The position numbers and the translations under genes were made by a program. From the NCBI GenBank assembly GCA_023428035.1, contig JAEYZO010000958.1, positions 1 to 9,323 of the forward strand: a stretch of DNA of 9,323 nt, read 5' to 3'. Below the pieces are notes generated by a model that was not told the DNA's origin, made no database searches, and saw only the letters and a list, made by a program, of their open reading frames with translations. The stretch comes from Pseudomonadota bacterium (GTDB lineage Bacteria > Myxococcota_A > Polyangia > Polyangiales > Ga0077539). Below, in pieces: positions 1 through 8,500 of the stretch; position 1 is the first letter of the stretch; each line of letters opens with the position of its first letter.

Positions 1-1200
1 ATGCTCGCGAGCCTCGCGCTCCCCTACCTCACCTACCTGCACTTCACGACGTACTTCGTGCGCGCGTCGCTCTTTCAAGACCACCAGGCCCTCTCGGTGG
101 TGCGGAGCCCTCTCGGGTACGTCCTCGTGGCGGTGGTCTACGCCCTCACCGACGTCAACGTCTTCTCGATGCACGGGTACTTCCGCGAGCAGCTCGCGCG
201 CACCTTCGTGGTGAAGCGCGAGGGCGAGGCCGTGAGGCCCGACGACGCCCTTCGCTTGAGCGAGCTCGCGGCGCCGGGCTCCACCGCGCCGGTGCACCTG
301 CTCAACGCGACGGTGAACCTCCTCGCGAGCGACGACAAATCCCTGCGAGGCCGAGGCGGCGAGGTCTTCATCTTCAGCCGCCGCTACGTGGGATCGCTGC
401 GCTCGGGCTACTGCGAGACCCCCACCTGCGAGGCGCTGGTGCCGAGCCTCACGCTGGCCTCGGCCGCGGCGGTGTCGGCCTCGGCGGTGTCGCCCAACAT
501 GGCCCTCATGACCATCAGGCCGCTGGTGCTCCTGATGACCTTCTTGAACCTGCGCCTGGGCTACTGGCTGCCGAACCCGAGGCGCATGAGGGCGATGCGC
601 GAGCGGGTCGGAGACAAGGGCTGGCGCGGTGTCATCACGCGGCTGCGCTGCGTGCCGCGGGTGGAGTGCTACCTGCGCGAGCTCGCGAGCTGGATGCACG
701 CGCGGGGGCCGTGGGTGTTCCTCTCGGACGGGGGGCACCTGGAGAACACCGGCGCCTACGAGCTGCTGCGTCGGCGGTGTCGGTACATCGTGGTGAGCGA
801 CGCCGAGGAGGACCCGCGGCTGGAGTTCGGCGGCTTCGCGGCGCTGTTGCGCTTCGCGCGGCTCGACCTGGGGGTCGAGGTCGAGATCGACCTGTCATCG
901 CTGCGCCCCGACGCGGAGCAGCGCTCGCGGCGGCACTGGGCGCTCGGCACGATCCGTTACCCCGCGACGGACGACGCCCCCGCGGAGGAGGGGCGCCTGC
1001 TCTATTTGAAGAGCTCGCTCACGGGTGATGAAGACCCGATCATCACGCAGTACCGCGCGGTGAACCCGGACTTTCCCCACGAGAGCACGTCGGATCAGGT
1101 CTTCGACGAGGCGCAGTTCGAGGCGTATCGCTCGCTGGGATTTCACGTCGCGCGCGGCGCGGCGGCCGAGGGGCTCGAAGAGATGTTCGCGGCGGGGTGA
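1..1200 (+). CDS. Membrane-associated patatin-like phospholipase, C-terminal part (5' end outside window)
   Basis: C-terminal portion of a long membrane-type patatin-like protein, a family of predicted lipid acyl hydrolases using a Ser-Asp dyad. Seen in order: hydrophobic stretches at about residues 1-20 and 36-50, compatible with membrane helices; the NVFSMHGYFREQL block (53-65), matching the family's N-x-F-S-x-H-x-x-Y-R-x-x-L signature; PVHLLNAT (97-104); an Ala/Ser-rich segment ending SPNM (164-167); the catalytic-Asp motif DGGHLENTGAYELLRRR (243 onward); and a C-terminal FPHESTSDQVF block (358-368). The glycine-rich oxyanion loop and the GxSxG nucleophile are absent, so they should lie upstream. 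The ATG at base 1 is therefore probably an internal methionine, and the coding region continues off the left edge. It ends with TGA, 99 bases before the helicase ORF, and I see no functional link between them. The family assignment is firm; substrate and physiological role are unknown. Confidence 0.85.
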   Translation: MLASLALPYLTYLHFTTYFVRASLFQDHQALSVVRSPLGYVLVAVVYALTDVNVFSMHGYFREQLARTFVVKREGEAVRPDDALRLSELAAPGSTAPVHLLNATVNLLASDDKSLRGRGGEVFIFSRRYVGSLRSGYCETPTCEALVPSLTLASAAAVSASAVSPNMALMTIRPLVLLMTFLNLRLGYWLPNPRRMRAMRERVGDKGWRGVITRLRCVPRVECYLRELASWMHARGPWVFLSDGGHLENTGAYELLRRRCRYIVVSDAEEDPRLEFGGFAALLRFARLDLGVEVEIDLSSLRPDAEQRSRRHWALGTIRYPATDDAPAEEGRLLYLKSSLTGDEDPIITQYRAVNPDFPHESTSDQVFDEAQFEAYRSLGFHVARGAAAEGLEEMFAAG

Positions 1201-1281
1201 AGAGGGTGGCGAGGCAACAAAGCCCTCCGTCGGTCGCGCCCAGCTGACGATCGGAGCCTTGACCGTCACGCCCCGCGTCTA

Positions 1282-1303
1282 CCACCATGCCGGGCCCTGG
1301 TGG
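1282..1303. promoter_or_regulatory. Short inverted repeat at the helicase start
   Basis: CCACCA (1282-1287) and TGGTGG (1298-1303) form a perfect 6-base inverted repeat around a 10-base loop that includes the palindrome GGGCCC (1292-1297). It lies between the patatin stop and the helicase and covers the upstream GTG candidate at 1300. It could be an operator half-site pair or an mRNA hairpin near the ribosome site, but a repeat this short is expected by chance at this G+C content. No T-run follows, so it is not a convincing terminator. No -10/-35 promoter could be recognised in the gap. Confidence 0.2.
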
Positions 1304-4300
1304 ATGGGCGAGGTGCGGTGACGAACGGAGCGACGGAGCACGACCCCTCCGAAGCAGTCGGTGGACATCGCCTCGAGTTCCTCCGCCGCGAGGGCGTCGA
1401 GGCGGACGTACTCCGCGACTGCGCCGCGGAGCTCGCCGCACTCCTCGCCACCGGAGCGTCACACCTCGCCCTCGACAGCTCCGGCGGCCGAGACACCGTG
1501 CCGCTCGTCGACCTGGAATCGCTTCGACGGCAGCCCTTCACCGCGATCTCCCTCGCGTCGCGAGAGCGCGCGCGCTTGCCCTGGAGCTGGCGGGTCCGAC
1601 TCGCGGCTGAGCTGGACGCTTCCCTCACGCTCGACGTGCCCCGCGCGGCGGTCGCAGAACGAGCCGCGGCCGTCGCGACTTCTCGGAGTCTCCAACTCGT
1701 TCACCTCGACGCACGCACCGCCGCGCGGCACCACAACGCGATCCTTCCCGCGGTGCTCTTGGGCGCGCAGATCGACCCGCGGACCTTCGACGCCCTCGCT
1801 GCGTGGGCCTTCTCTCGGGGAGCGTTCCGTGAGGTCCGCTGGTTCAGCCCCGATGCGCTCGCCCGCGCGTGGACCTCCTTCGACGACGTCCCGGCCGGGA
1901 TCGCGAGCGCGGTCCGCCTGCTCCACGGCGTCGAGGTCGATGACACCGCGTCGACCGTCCATCGCTCGACCGAGACGGCCGGAGATGACTCGCTCGCCGC
2001 GCGTCTGACCACCGCGCTCGGGGATCCGGCGCGAGAGGCGGAGGTCCTCGCGTCGTCTGCGGGCGCTCCCGTGTCGGTCGTCGGCCTCGCCCCTCTGGAT
2101 GCGTATCGCTTCCGCGCGGCGCCTCGGGGCGACGTCGTGCTGGTCGTCGCGCCCACGCCCGACGGGGTGCAGGTCGCGGTCTCCACGTCGCTTGGCGCCG
2201 CCGAGCGCTCGCGGGCGCTCCTCCACGCCGTCGGTCACGTCGCGCTCGGGCACGTGCGCCCTGGGGACCGCTTCGCGATCTACGACACCCTCGCCACCCT
2301 GCACGACGAACGCCCGCCCCGGCGATGGGACCGCGACGTGCGCTCGACGTTCCCGTCGTGGTTCGAGCCTCCGTCGCCGAGCTCCCTCGACGAGTGCACC
2401 CCTCGTGACAAGGCGATGCTCGGCCTGCACCGGATGATTCGTGACCGGCTCGGAGGCGCCGAGACGCTCCACGAAACCGCGCGCAAGTATCAGCACGCCG
2501 CGTATCAGCGGCAGGCCGCGCAGCGCCTGGTGACCCAGCTCGAAGCCACGCGCGGCGCGATGCTCTGCGACGGCGTCGGCCTGGGGAAGACCTACGTCGC
2601 GACGACGGTGATCGTCCACTATGCCAACGTCGCCCGTGAGGAGCCGCTCCGCGTCAGCATCCTCGCTCCAGGGTCGGTCGTCGCGACCTGGACGCGCGAG
2701 GCCGTACCGCCGCTCGCGCAGCACGAGGTCGACACCGCGCGGATCCGGGTGATCTCCCACGCCAAGCTCTCCCGCATCACCTCGGGGAGCGCCTTCCTCG
2801 CTCCGGGGAGCGAGGCGCTCTCAGACCTCGAACACCTGATCCTCTCGGACCTCGTGATCGTCGACGAGGCGCACAACTTCCGCGCCGCGTCCGCGCGGCG
2901 CACCCGCGTCCTCCGCGACATCCTTCGGCTCCGCGTGCGTCGTGGGCGGCACCGCAAGGTGCTCCTGCTCACCGCCACGCCGATCAACAATAGCCTCGCC
3001 GACCTCGAGCAGGAGTGCTCGCTGCTCTTCGCGGAGCCCTACACCTTCCCCGGGAACGCGGCGAAGACCGAGCACGCCTGGGACAAGCACGTCCGCGAGG
3101 AACTGGCGAAACGCTGCGAGCGGGCCCGCGCGCACGGCGGCGAGCAGCGGCACCTCATCGACGAGATCCTCCACGGGCCTGGAGGCAGGGTGCGGTCGAC
3201 CTTTGCGTTCCGCTCGGACCTCCACCTGGGCACGCACGACCTCGCGCGTTACCTCAAGGAGCAGGAGGCGACCCTCCAGGCGCTGCGCGCCCGCATCCGT
3301 CAGGACGCCGAGGGGACGGTTCACGACGACGGCCCGAGGCCGCGCGTCGCGGAGGAGCTCCTCGACCGGGTGGTGGTGCAGCGATCGAGAGACCTGTGCA
3401 AGGCCATCGAGGCGCAGGAGGGATCGAAGATCGCGCTGCTCTTCCGCCGCGACGCCGGGGCCCCGGAGCAGCTCCGGTACGAGGACGCGTACGGAGGCAC
3501 CCACAACGTCTTGGAGCGGTTCCTCCCGCTCTTCGACGAGGGCACCGAGGCGCTGCCGCCCCTGAGCTTCTCCATCTACCGGTGCAGGGAGGTCGAGCGG
3601 TCACCCGACGCGCTCGCCGGGCCCTCGCCCGCGGTGGGGCTCCAGAGGGTGCTCGCGCTCAAGCGGCTCGAGAGCTCCCCCGTCACCTTCCTGGTCACCG
3701 TGCTCCGGCTCACCGTGCGCCACGTCGTCGAGATCGAGTCGATGATCGAGCGCGCTACGAGGTCCGGGCTCCAGGCCGCGGCCGCCGATGTCACGCGCCG
3801 CTACCGCGCCGTCCTCCAGGGCGTTCCCGCCGAGGCGCGCGTCCAGGCGAGCTGGCTGATCGTCGGAGACGACAAGGTCGCTGACATCGACGCCTTCGCG
3901 CGCGGCGTCGCCGCGAGCAAGCAAGCCCTCGACGACGATGCGGAGCCCAGGCAGCTCGGGCTCTTCGACCATGACGCGCGGCCCGAGCAGAGCGAAGAGC
4001 GCCTCGCGGTCGAGCGGCTGCTCACGATCCACCAGAGCGTGCTCGGCGACCTCCGCACCCTCCTCGGGGTGATCCCCGAGCTCGCGGCCATCGTCTTCGG
4101 TCCTTTCTCCAGAGACGACTGGCCGGCGTGCTTCGCGCAGGCCGAGCAGCGCTGGCCGAGGAGCGAGACGTGGGCGTGGAGGCTCGATGGCGACCCAAAG
4201 CTCCGCGTCCTCGTCCTGCGGCTCCTTGCGGCGCTCACGGATCGCCGCAAGGCCATCGTCTTCTCGCAGTTCACCGACACCATCGCGTACGTCCGCTCGG

Positions 4301-5529
4301 TGCTCGACGCGTGTCGCTCGCTCCCCGACGAGGCGCGGGCGGAGCTCCTCCGCGCGCTCGACCCCGCCCTCGCGCTCGAAGTGTTCGACCGGCTCCTTTG
4401 CGAGGGCGACACCGTCACCGGCGACACCGAAGACCGCGACCGTGTGATCGACCGCTTCGCGCCCTTCTACCGTCTGCGACCCTACCGCCCGAGCGGCACG
4501 CTCGGCGTGGAGTGGGAGGGCGACTGGCGTGAGGCGTTGGAGAAGCCCGTCAACGTGCTCTTCGCGTCTGACGTGCTCGCCGAGGGCGTCAACCTGCAAG
4601 ACGCCTCGCTGCTCGTGAACTTCGACGTGCACTGGAACCCCGTCCGGATGATCCAGCGCGCGGGCCGCATCGACCGACGTCTCGACCCTCGCATCGAGGA
4701 CGGAGACTTCCCGGATCTCTACCGCGTCGCCGCGCAGCTCGGCCGCGACCAGCCTCGCTACGCCTGGGCAGGGCGGGAGCACGAGGCGCCCGTGGTCGCC
4801 AACATGATCCTCCCCGACGCGCTCGAAGCGCAGCTCGCCCTCCGCGAGCGCATCGCGACGAAGACCCTCGCCATCGACTTCACCCTCGGCCTGGAGCACG
4901 GCACCGGCGCCGAGGCCGACTGGATGCACGGCTACCGCTTCCGCGGGGTCGCCTCGCTCAACGCCTTCCAGCAGGACCGCGCCATCGAGCGACTCGGCGC
5001 CACGCACCGTGAGCTGGAGCACGCCCTCGCGCGTCGGGGCGTCGACCTCGCGTGGGGTGACGAGCTCAACGCCTGGATCCGCGGCGTCGACGCCGATGAC
5101 GCCGCGCCGCTGGTCGCGCGGGCCTTCCTCAACCTGCCGCAGACGCCGCCGCGCCGCTATGCGCGCGTCCTCACGCCCAGGGTGATTCGCGGCGTGCCGT
5201 GTTGGCTGTGGTCGCAGGAGCCCTTCGCGCCGCTCACCGCGCAGTGGCTCCCGCTTCACCTCGATCACGTCGGCGAGGCGTGGCCTGCCCACGACGCTGA
5301 CCCCTCGGCGACGCAGGCGGTGAGGCCCGAACACCTCCTCGCCGCTGTGTCCGTGGTGGTCGATCCGTCGAAGACCTTGACCGAGCGGCCGCGCGACGAG
5401 TCGGTGGGCACCGAGGTCTTTCAGGGGATGCCGGCGCTCGCGCCGGGGTACTTCGCGTCTCGGGCCGAGCGCGCCGAGATCGAGTTCGATCAGGTCTTCA
5501 TCCTTCAGCACGAGGGGGTGGTGTCGTGA
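1300..5529 (+). CDS. SF2/SNF2-type DNA helicase of a methyltransferase-linked defence operon
   Basis: Predicted ATP-dependent DNA translocase or helicase. Numbering is from the GTG at 1300; a GTG at 1318 has the better ribosome site. Residues 1 to ~220 match nothing I recognise. Residues ~225-355 resemble an ImmA/IrrE metallopeptidase with a damaged active site (HAVGH at 309-313, H318). The motor follows: Q-motif-like AAYQRQ (400-405), Walker A GVGLGKT (425-431), Walker B DEAH (522-525), TATPINN (558-564), then a ~400-residue insertion containing VVVQRSRD (691-698) and KRLESS (788-793). The insertion is typical of the RapA/SNF2-like helicases found with phospholipase-D or methylase genes. Lobe 2 has KAIVFSQF (984-991), FASDVLAEGVNL (1088-1099) and the arginine-finger motif QRAGRIDR (1119-1126). 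All motor motifs look intact. No HxK phospholipase-D or clear PD-(D/E)xK nuclease motif was seen. The stop overlaps the methyltransferase start by four bases, so the two proteins probably act together, much like the motor and MTase halves of type ISP enzymes or DrmD-DrmMI of class 1 DISARM. Assignment to a named system is unresolved. Confidence 0.92.
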   Translation: MDGRGAVTNGATEHDPSEAVGGHRLEFLRREGVEADVLRDCAAELAALLATGASHLALDSSGGRDTVPLVDLESLRRQPFTAISLASRERARLPWSWRVRLAAELDASLTLDVPRAAVAERAAAVATSRSLQLVHLDARTAARHHNAILPAVLLGAQIDPRTFDALAAWAFSRGAFREVRWFSPDALARAWTSFDDVPAGIASAVRLLHGVEVDDTASTVHRSTETAGDDSLAARLTTALGDPAREAEVLASSAGAPVSVVGLAPLDAYRFRAAPRGDVVLVVAPTPDGVQVAVSTSLGAAERSRALLHAVGHVALGHVRPGDRFAIYDTLATLHDERPPRRWDRDVRSTFPSWFEPPSPSSLDECTPRDKAMLGLHRMIRDRLGGAETLHETARKYQHAAYQRQAAQRLVTQLEATRGAMLCDGVGLGKTYVATTVIVHYANVAREEPLRVSILAPGSVVATWTREAVPPLAQHEVDTARIRVISHAKLSRITSGSAFLAPGSEALSDLEHLILSDLVIVDEAHNFRAASARRTRVLRDILRLRVRRGRHRKVLLLTATPINNSLADLEQECSLLFAEPYTFPGNAAKTEHAWDKHVREELAKRCERARAHGGEQRHLIDEILHGPGGRVRSTFAFRSDLHLGTHDLARYLKEQEATLQALRARIRQDAEGTVHDDGPRPRVAEELLDRVVVQRSRDLCKAIEAQEGSKIALLFRRDAGAPEQLRYEDAYGGTHNVLERFLPLFDEGTEALPPLSFSIYRCREVERSPDALAGPSPAVGLQRVLALKRLESSPVTFLVTVLRLTVRHVVEIESMIERATRSGLQAAAADVTRRYRAVLQGVPAEARVQASWLIVGDDKVADIDAFARGVAASKQALDDDAEPRQLGLFDHDARPEQSEERLAVERLLTIHQSVLGDLRTLLGVIPELAAIVFGPFSRDDWPACFAQAEQRWPRSETWAWRLDGDPKLRVLVLRLLAALTDRRKAIVFSQFTDTIAYVRSVLDACRSLPDEARAELLRALDPALALEVFDRLLCEGDTVTGDTEDRDRVIDRFAPFYRLRPYRPSGTLGVEWEGDWREALEKPVNVLFASDVLAEGVNLQDASLLVNFDVHWNPVRMIQRAGRIDRRLDPRIEDGDFPDLYRVAAQLGRDQPRYAWAGREHEAPVVANMILPDALEAQLALRERIATKTLAIDFTLGLEHGTGAEADWMHGYRFRGVASLNAFQQDRAIERLGATHRELEHALARRGVDLAWGDELNAWIRGVDADDAAPLVARAFLNLPQTPPRRYARVLTPRVIRGVPCWLWSQEPFAPLTAQWLPLHLDHVGEAWPAHDADPSATQAVRPEHLLAAVSVVVDPSKTLTERPRDESVGTEVFQGMPALAPGYFASRAERAEIEFDQVFILQHEGVVS
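1307..1320 (+). promoter_or_regulatory. Candidate ribosome binding site and alternative GTG start of the helicase
   Basis: GGCGAGG (1307-1313) lies four bases before an in-frame GTG at 1318-1320. The upstream in-frame GTG at 1300 has no purine-rich sequence before it and sits in the inverted repeat at 1282-1303. On this evidence the GTG at 1318 may be the real start, which shortens the helicase by six residues. The spacing is on the short side, so the choice is not certain. The frame upstream of 1300 is open back to the patatin stop at 1198 and offers no other ATG or GTG. Confidence 0.35.
5512..5518 (+). promoter_or_regulatory. Strong Shine-Dalgarno sequence of the methyltransferase gene
   Basis: GAGGGGG lies seven bases before the GTG at 5526, inside the last codons of the helicase gene. 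With the four-base GTGA overlap of start and stop codons (5526-5529), this indicates translational coupling and fixes the methyltransferase start. Coupling would keep helicase and methyltransferase in a matched ratio, as expected if they form a complex. Confidence 0.75.
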
Positions 5530-8500
5530 ACGCTGCAGAGAAAGATCAGAAGTTCTCGGACTTCAGAGACAGGTTCCTCGGGGAGAAGGCCATCGTCGCG
5601 CCGACCGAGGTCGAGGTCGCGCCGCCGAAGAAGGGCGCCTTCTCTGCGGCCGCGGCGCGCGCGAAGGCGTCGGAGAAGGTCAGCGTGACGAGCTTCGCGC
5701 AGGCGCTGCTCAAGGTCGCGAACTTCGGCGCCCCGGCGCAGCACTCTCGCCGAGCGCTCCTCGGCGACGAGGGCGCGCTCCAGCACCTCCCCGAGCATGT
5801 GAGCTACTACGCGTCGCCGGCGACAGACCTGCCCGCGGTGCTCCTCGTCGAGCTCACGACCGCCGGGGGCGAGGCGCTGATGGGCTCCAACGAGCTCCTC
5901 ACGCTACAGCTCTTTCATCGTCAGCGCCCGTACAACCTGATGATCGACGCGCTCGACCGCTTCGCGGCCGACATTCTCCAGGCCTTCGAGCGTAAGAAGG
6001 GCGACCTCCCCCGGCGCGATGCGCACGAGACGGTTTGCGTGATCGCGATCCGTGACTCGACGGTGAAGGTGAAGGTGAAGGACGGAGCGAATCGCGAGAG
6101 CGACGGGGTCCTGGCGAACCACGTCATGCACTTCGCGACCGTCCGCCCGCCCGGTGACGGCGCCCTCTTCGGCGAGGTCAGCGTTGAGGCGCTGGAGTCG
6201 TTCACCATCGAGCAAGCCAACGTCGCTCGTGCCGGAGATCGGCGAGACGAGTACATCGAACGGATCTATTACCGGTTCTTCTCGAAGCTCGACACGATCA
6301 CCTGGCGAGAGGCCTTCTCCCGCGAAGAGGAGCGCAAGCGTGTGCGCAAGGTCGCCGACGCGATCCTGAAGGAGAAGGACACGAACACCGTCCGCGCCGC
6401 GGTCGAGTCGCTCTTCGAGGAGATGGCGAAGAACTACGGCTGCCGCGCGAAGGCAGGGGGAAAACTCGTCACCTGCGAGTCGCTCCCGCCGGACCATGAC
6501 CTCGCGCCTCCGCGAAGAGGTCAGGCGGCACGAACGCCAGGGTTGCTCTTCAGCGACGGCGACGAGCGACTCCTCGGGTACGTGATCTATTGCCTCGACG
6601 GTGCTGATGAGGCGAAGAGGCTGCGCGAGCACCTCGCGAAGGAGGACTGCTTCCACAACGTGCTGGTCTTCTATCGAGACGACGCGAAGCCCGCGAAGGC
6701 GGCGAAGAAGGCGACGCAGGCTCCGACGGAGTCCGCCCTCGCGGTCGACCTCTGGCAGGGGGCGTCGCGCATGAACGGGAAGCTCACCCGCCAGGGCGCG
6801 CGCTTCGCCGGCGAGGCCGAGGTGCTGAGCTTCCTCGGGCGCTTCTTCCTGCTCTCGCGCACCGACATCGCGACGCCCAAGGCGCTCGCCGAGGCGCTCG
6901 CGCGGCGCGCGCGCTACCTGCACCCCATCATCGCGAGGGAGCTCGCCGCCGAACAACAGAAGAAGAAGGCTGACGCTGGAGCCGAAAGCGGCGAGGTGCT
7001 CAAGCTCTTCGACGAGTTCAACGCCGCGCTCGGGGCCTTCACCCCCGCGAAGTTCGCGAGCGCCTACGCCGAGACCCTCGCGTACGGGCTCCTCGCCGCT
7101 CGCTGGCTCGGAAAGGGCCGCGAGGCGCGCTTCCTCCGGAAGGAGGTCGCCGACCAGCTCCCGAACACCAGCCCCTTCCTGCGAGACATCTTCAGGCGCC
7201 TCGTCGAGCTCCCGATCGACGAGCATTTCAGCTGGCTCCTGCGAGACCTCGTCGGCCTCCTCGACCGCACCGACGTCGAGACCGTCTTCGAGTCCGCGAA
7301 GGAGAAGCGCCTACAGGAAGACCCCGTCATCCACTTCTATGAAGACTTCCTCAATCTGTATGACCCTGAGCGGCGCAAGCGCGAGGGCGTGTACTACACC
7401 CCCGAAGAGGTCGTCTCCTGCATCGTCCGGGGTGTACACGGCCTGCTCGTGCGTGACTTCGGCCTCGCCGACGGCCTGGCGGACGTCACCACCTGGGGCG
7501 AGCTCGCCGCGTCGAAGGGCTTCGCGGTTCCGGAGGGCGTCGAAGCGACGTCACCCTTCGTGCGCGTGCTGGACCCGGCCACCGGCACCGGGACCTTCCT
7601 CCGCGTCTCCATCGAGGTCATCTACGAGACCTTCTGTGCGCGGCGTACGCACCTCTCGCCCGAGGCCGTGACCGCGGAGTGGTGCTTGTTCGTGCGGGAA
7701 CACCTCCTCCCGCGCCTCAACGGCTTTGAGATCAGCGTCGCGCCCTACATCATCGCGCACCTACGGCTCGGCTTCGCGCTCCAGCAAACTGGCTTCGAGT
7801 TCGCAGCGAGCGACCGGCTGCACGTCTACCTCACCAACACGCTCGAGCTCCACGACGTGCTCCCGCTGGTGAAGAACGACCAGAACCTCGCCAGGGAGGG
7901 GCGCGAGGCCGACGCCCTCAAGCGCACCGCGCCCGTCACCGTTATCATCGGCAACCCTCCCTACGACCGCGTGAGCTCCACCGACCACTCTGTTGGGGGA
8001 TGGGTCGTTCACGGGAACGAGGTTCCCGGTCGAGACACCGGGAAGTCTCTCTTTCAAGACATCCTCGAGATCGCGAACCAACACACGATCTTCAGCCATG
8101 TCGCCAACCTGTACAACCTCTACGTCTATTTCTGGCGCTGGGCGGTGTGGAAGGTTTTCGAGGCTAACGGAAAGGCTCCCGGCGTCGTGGCGATGATCAC
8201 CGCGAGCAGCTGGCTCCACGGCCCGGGCTTCATGGGGCTACGCGCCTATGCGCGAGATTTCTCTGACGGGATCTGGACCGTCGACCTCGGAGGCGACAAC
8301 AAGTCTGCGATCACCGAGTCGAACATCTTCGGCATCGAGACGCCCGTCGCGATCACTACGCTCGCGCGGCGTCGTGTCGCGGACAAGAAGCCAGTCCGAC
8401 TCTACCGCCGCTTGAAGGGGAGCGTGGAGGAGCGGCTGACGGCCGCGAGGGCGATCACTGTGTTCCCGAAGGTCGCCGAGGGGGTCTGGCAAGCGACCCC

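Noticed and set aside
424..510. Short direct repeat GCGGTGTCG, two copies near 470-490
   Set aside because: It encodes the conserved Ala/Val/Ser-rich segment before SPNM in the patatin family and is explained by protein sequence.
1..1200. Patatin-like protein as an anti-phage (CBASS CapV-like) effector of this operon
   Set aside because: Its motifs fit the long membrane-anchored patatin family rather than the small soluble CBASS effectors. It is separated by a 99-base gap, and no cyclase gene is visible.
1201..1299. tRNA, small RNA or terminator between the patatin and helicase genes
   Set aside because: The gap has only a 5-base CGGTC/GACCG pair (1231-1235, 1261-1265) and the 6-base repeat described above. 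There is no cloverleaf and no GC hairpin followed by a T-run.
1287..1610. Plus-strand frame starting at the ATG at 1287
   Set aside because: The translation is Arg/Pro-rich and overlaps the helicase in another frame. The ATG has no ribosome site and falls inside the inverted repeat.
1300..2500. Phospholipase-D nuclease domain at the helicase N-terminus, as in PLD-helicase fusions
   Set aside because: I looked for HxKxxxxD motifs before Walker A and found none.
1459..2760. Minus-strand open frame (433 codons) opposite the helicase N-terminus
   Set aside because: Low-complexity Arg/Asp/Gly-rich translation with no recognisable fold; a shadow of the plus-strand gene.
3601..5511. Long minus-strand open frame (636 codons) opposite the helicase
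   Set aside because: It is Arg/Glu/Val-rich with no motifs and lies exactly antisense to intact helicase lobe 2 motifs. Such frames are common in high-GC genes.
5904..7226. Minus-strand open frame (440 codons) opposite the methyltransferase
   Set aside because: Glu/Arg/Leu-rich shadow antisense to the coding frame, with no motif or credible ribosome site.
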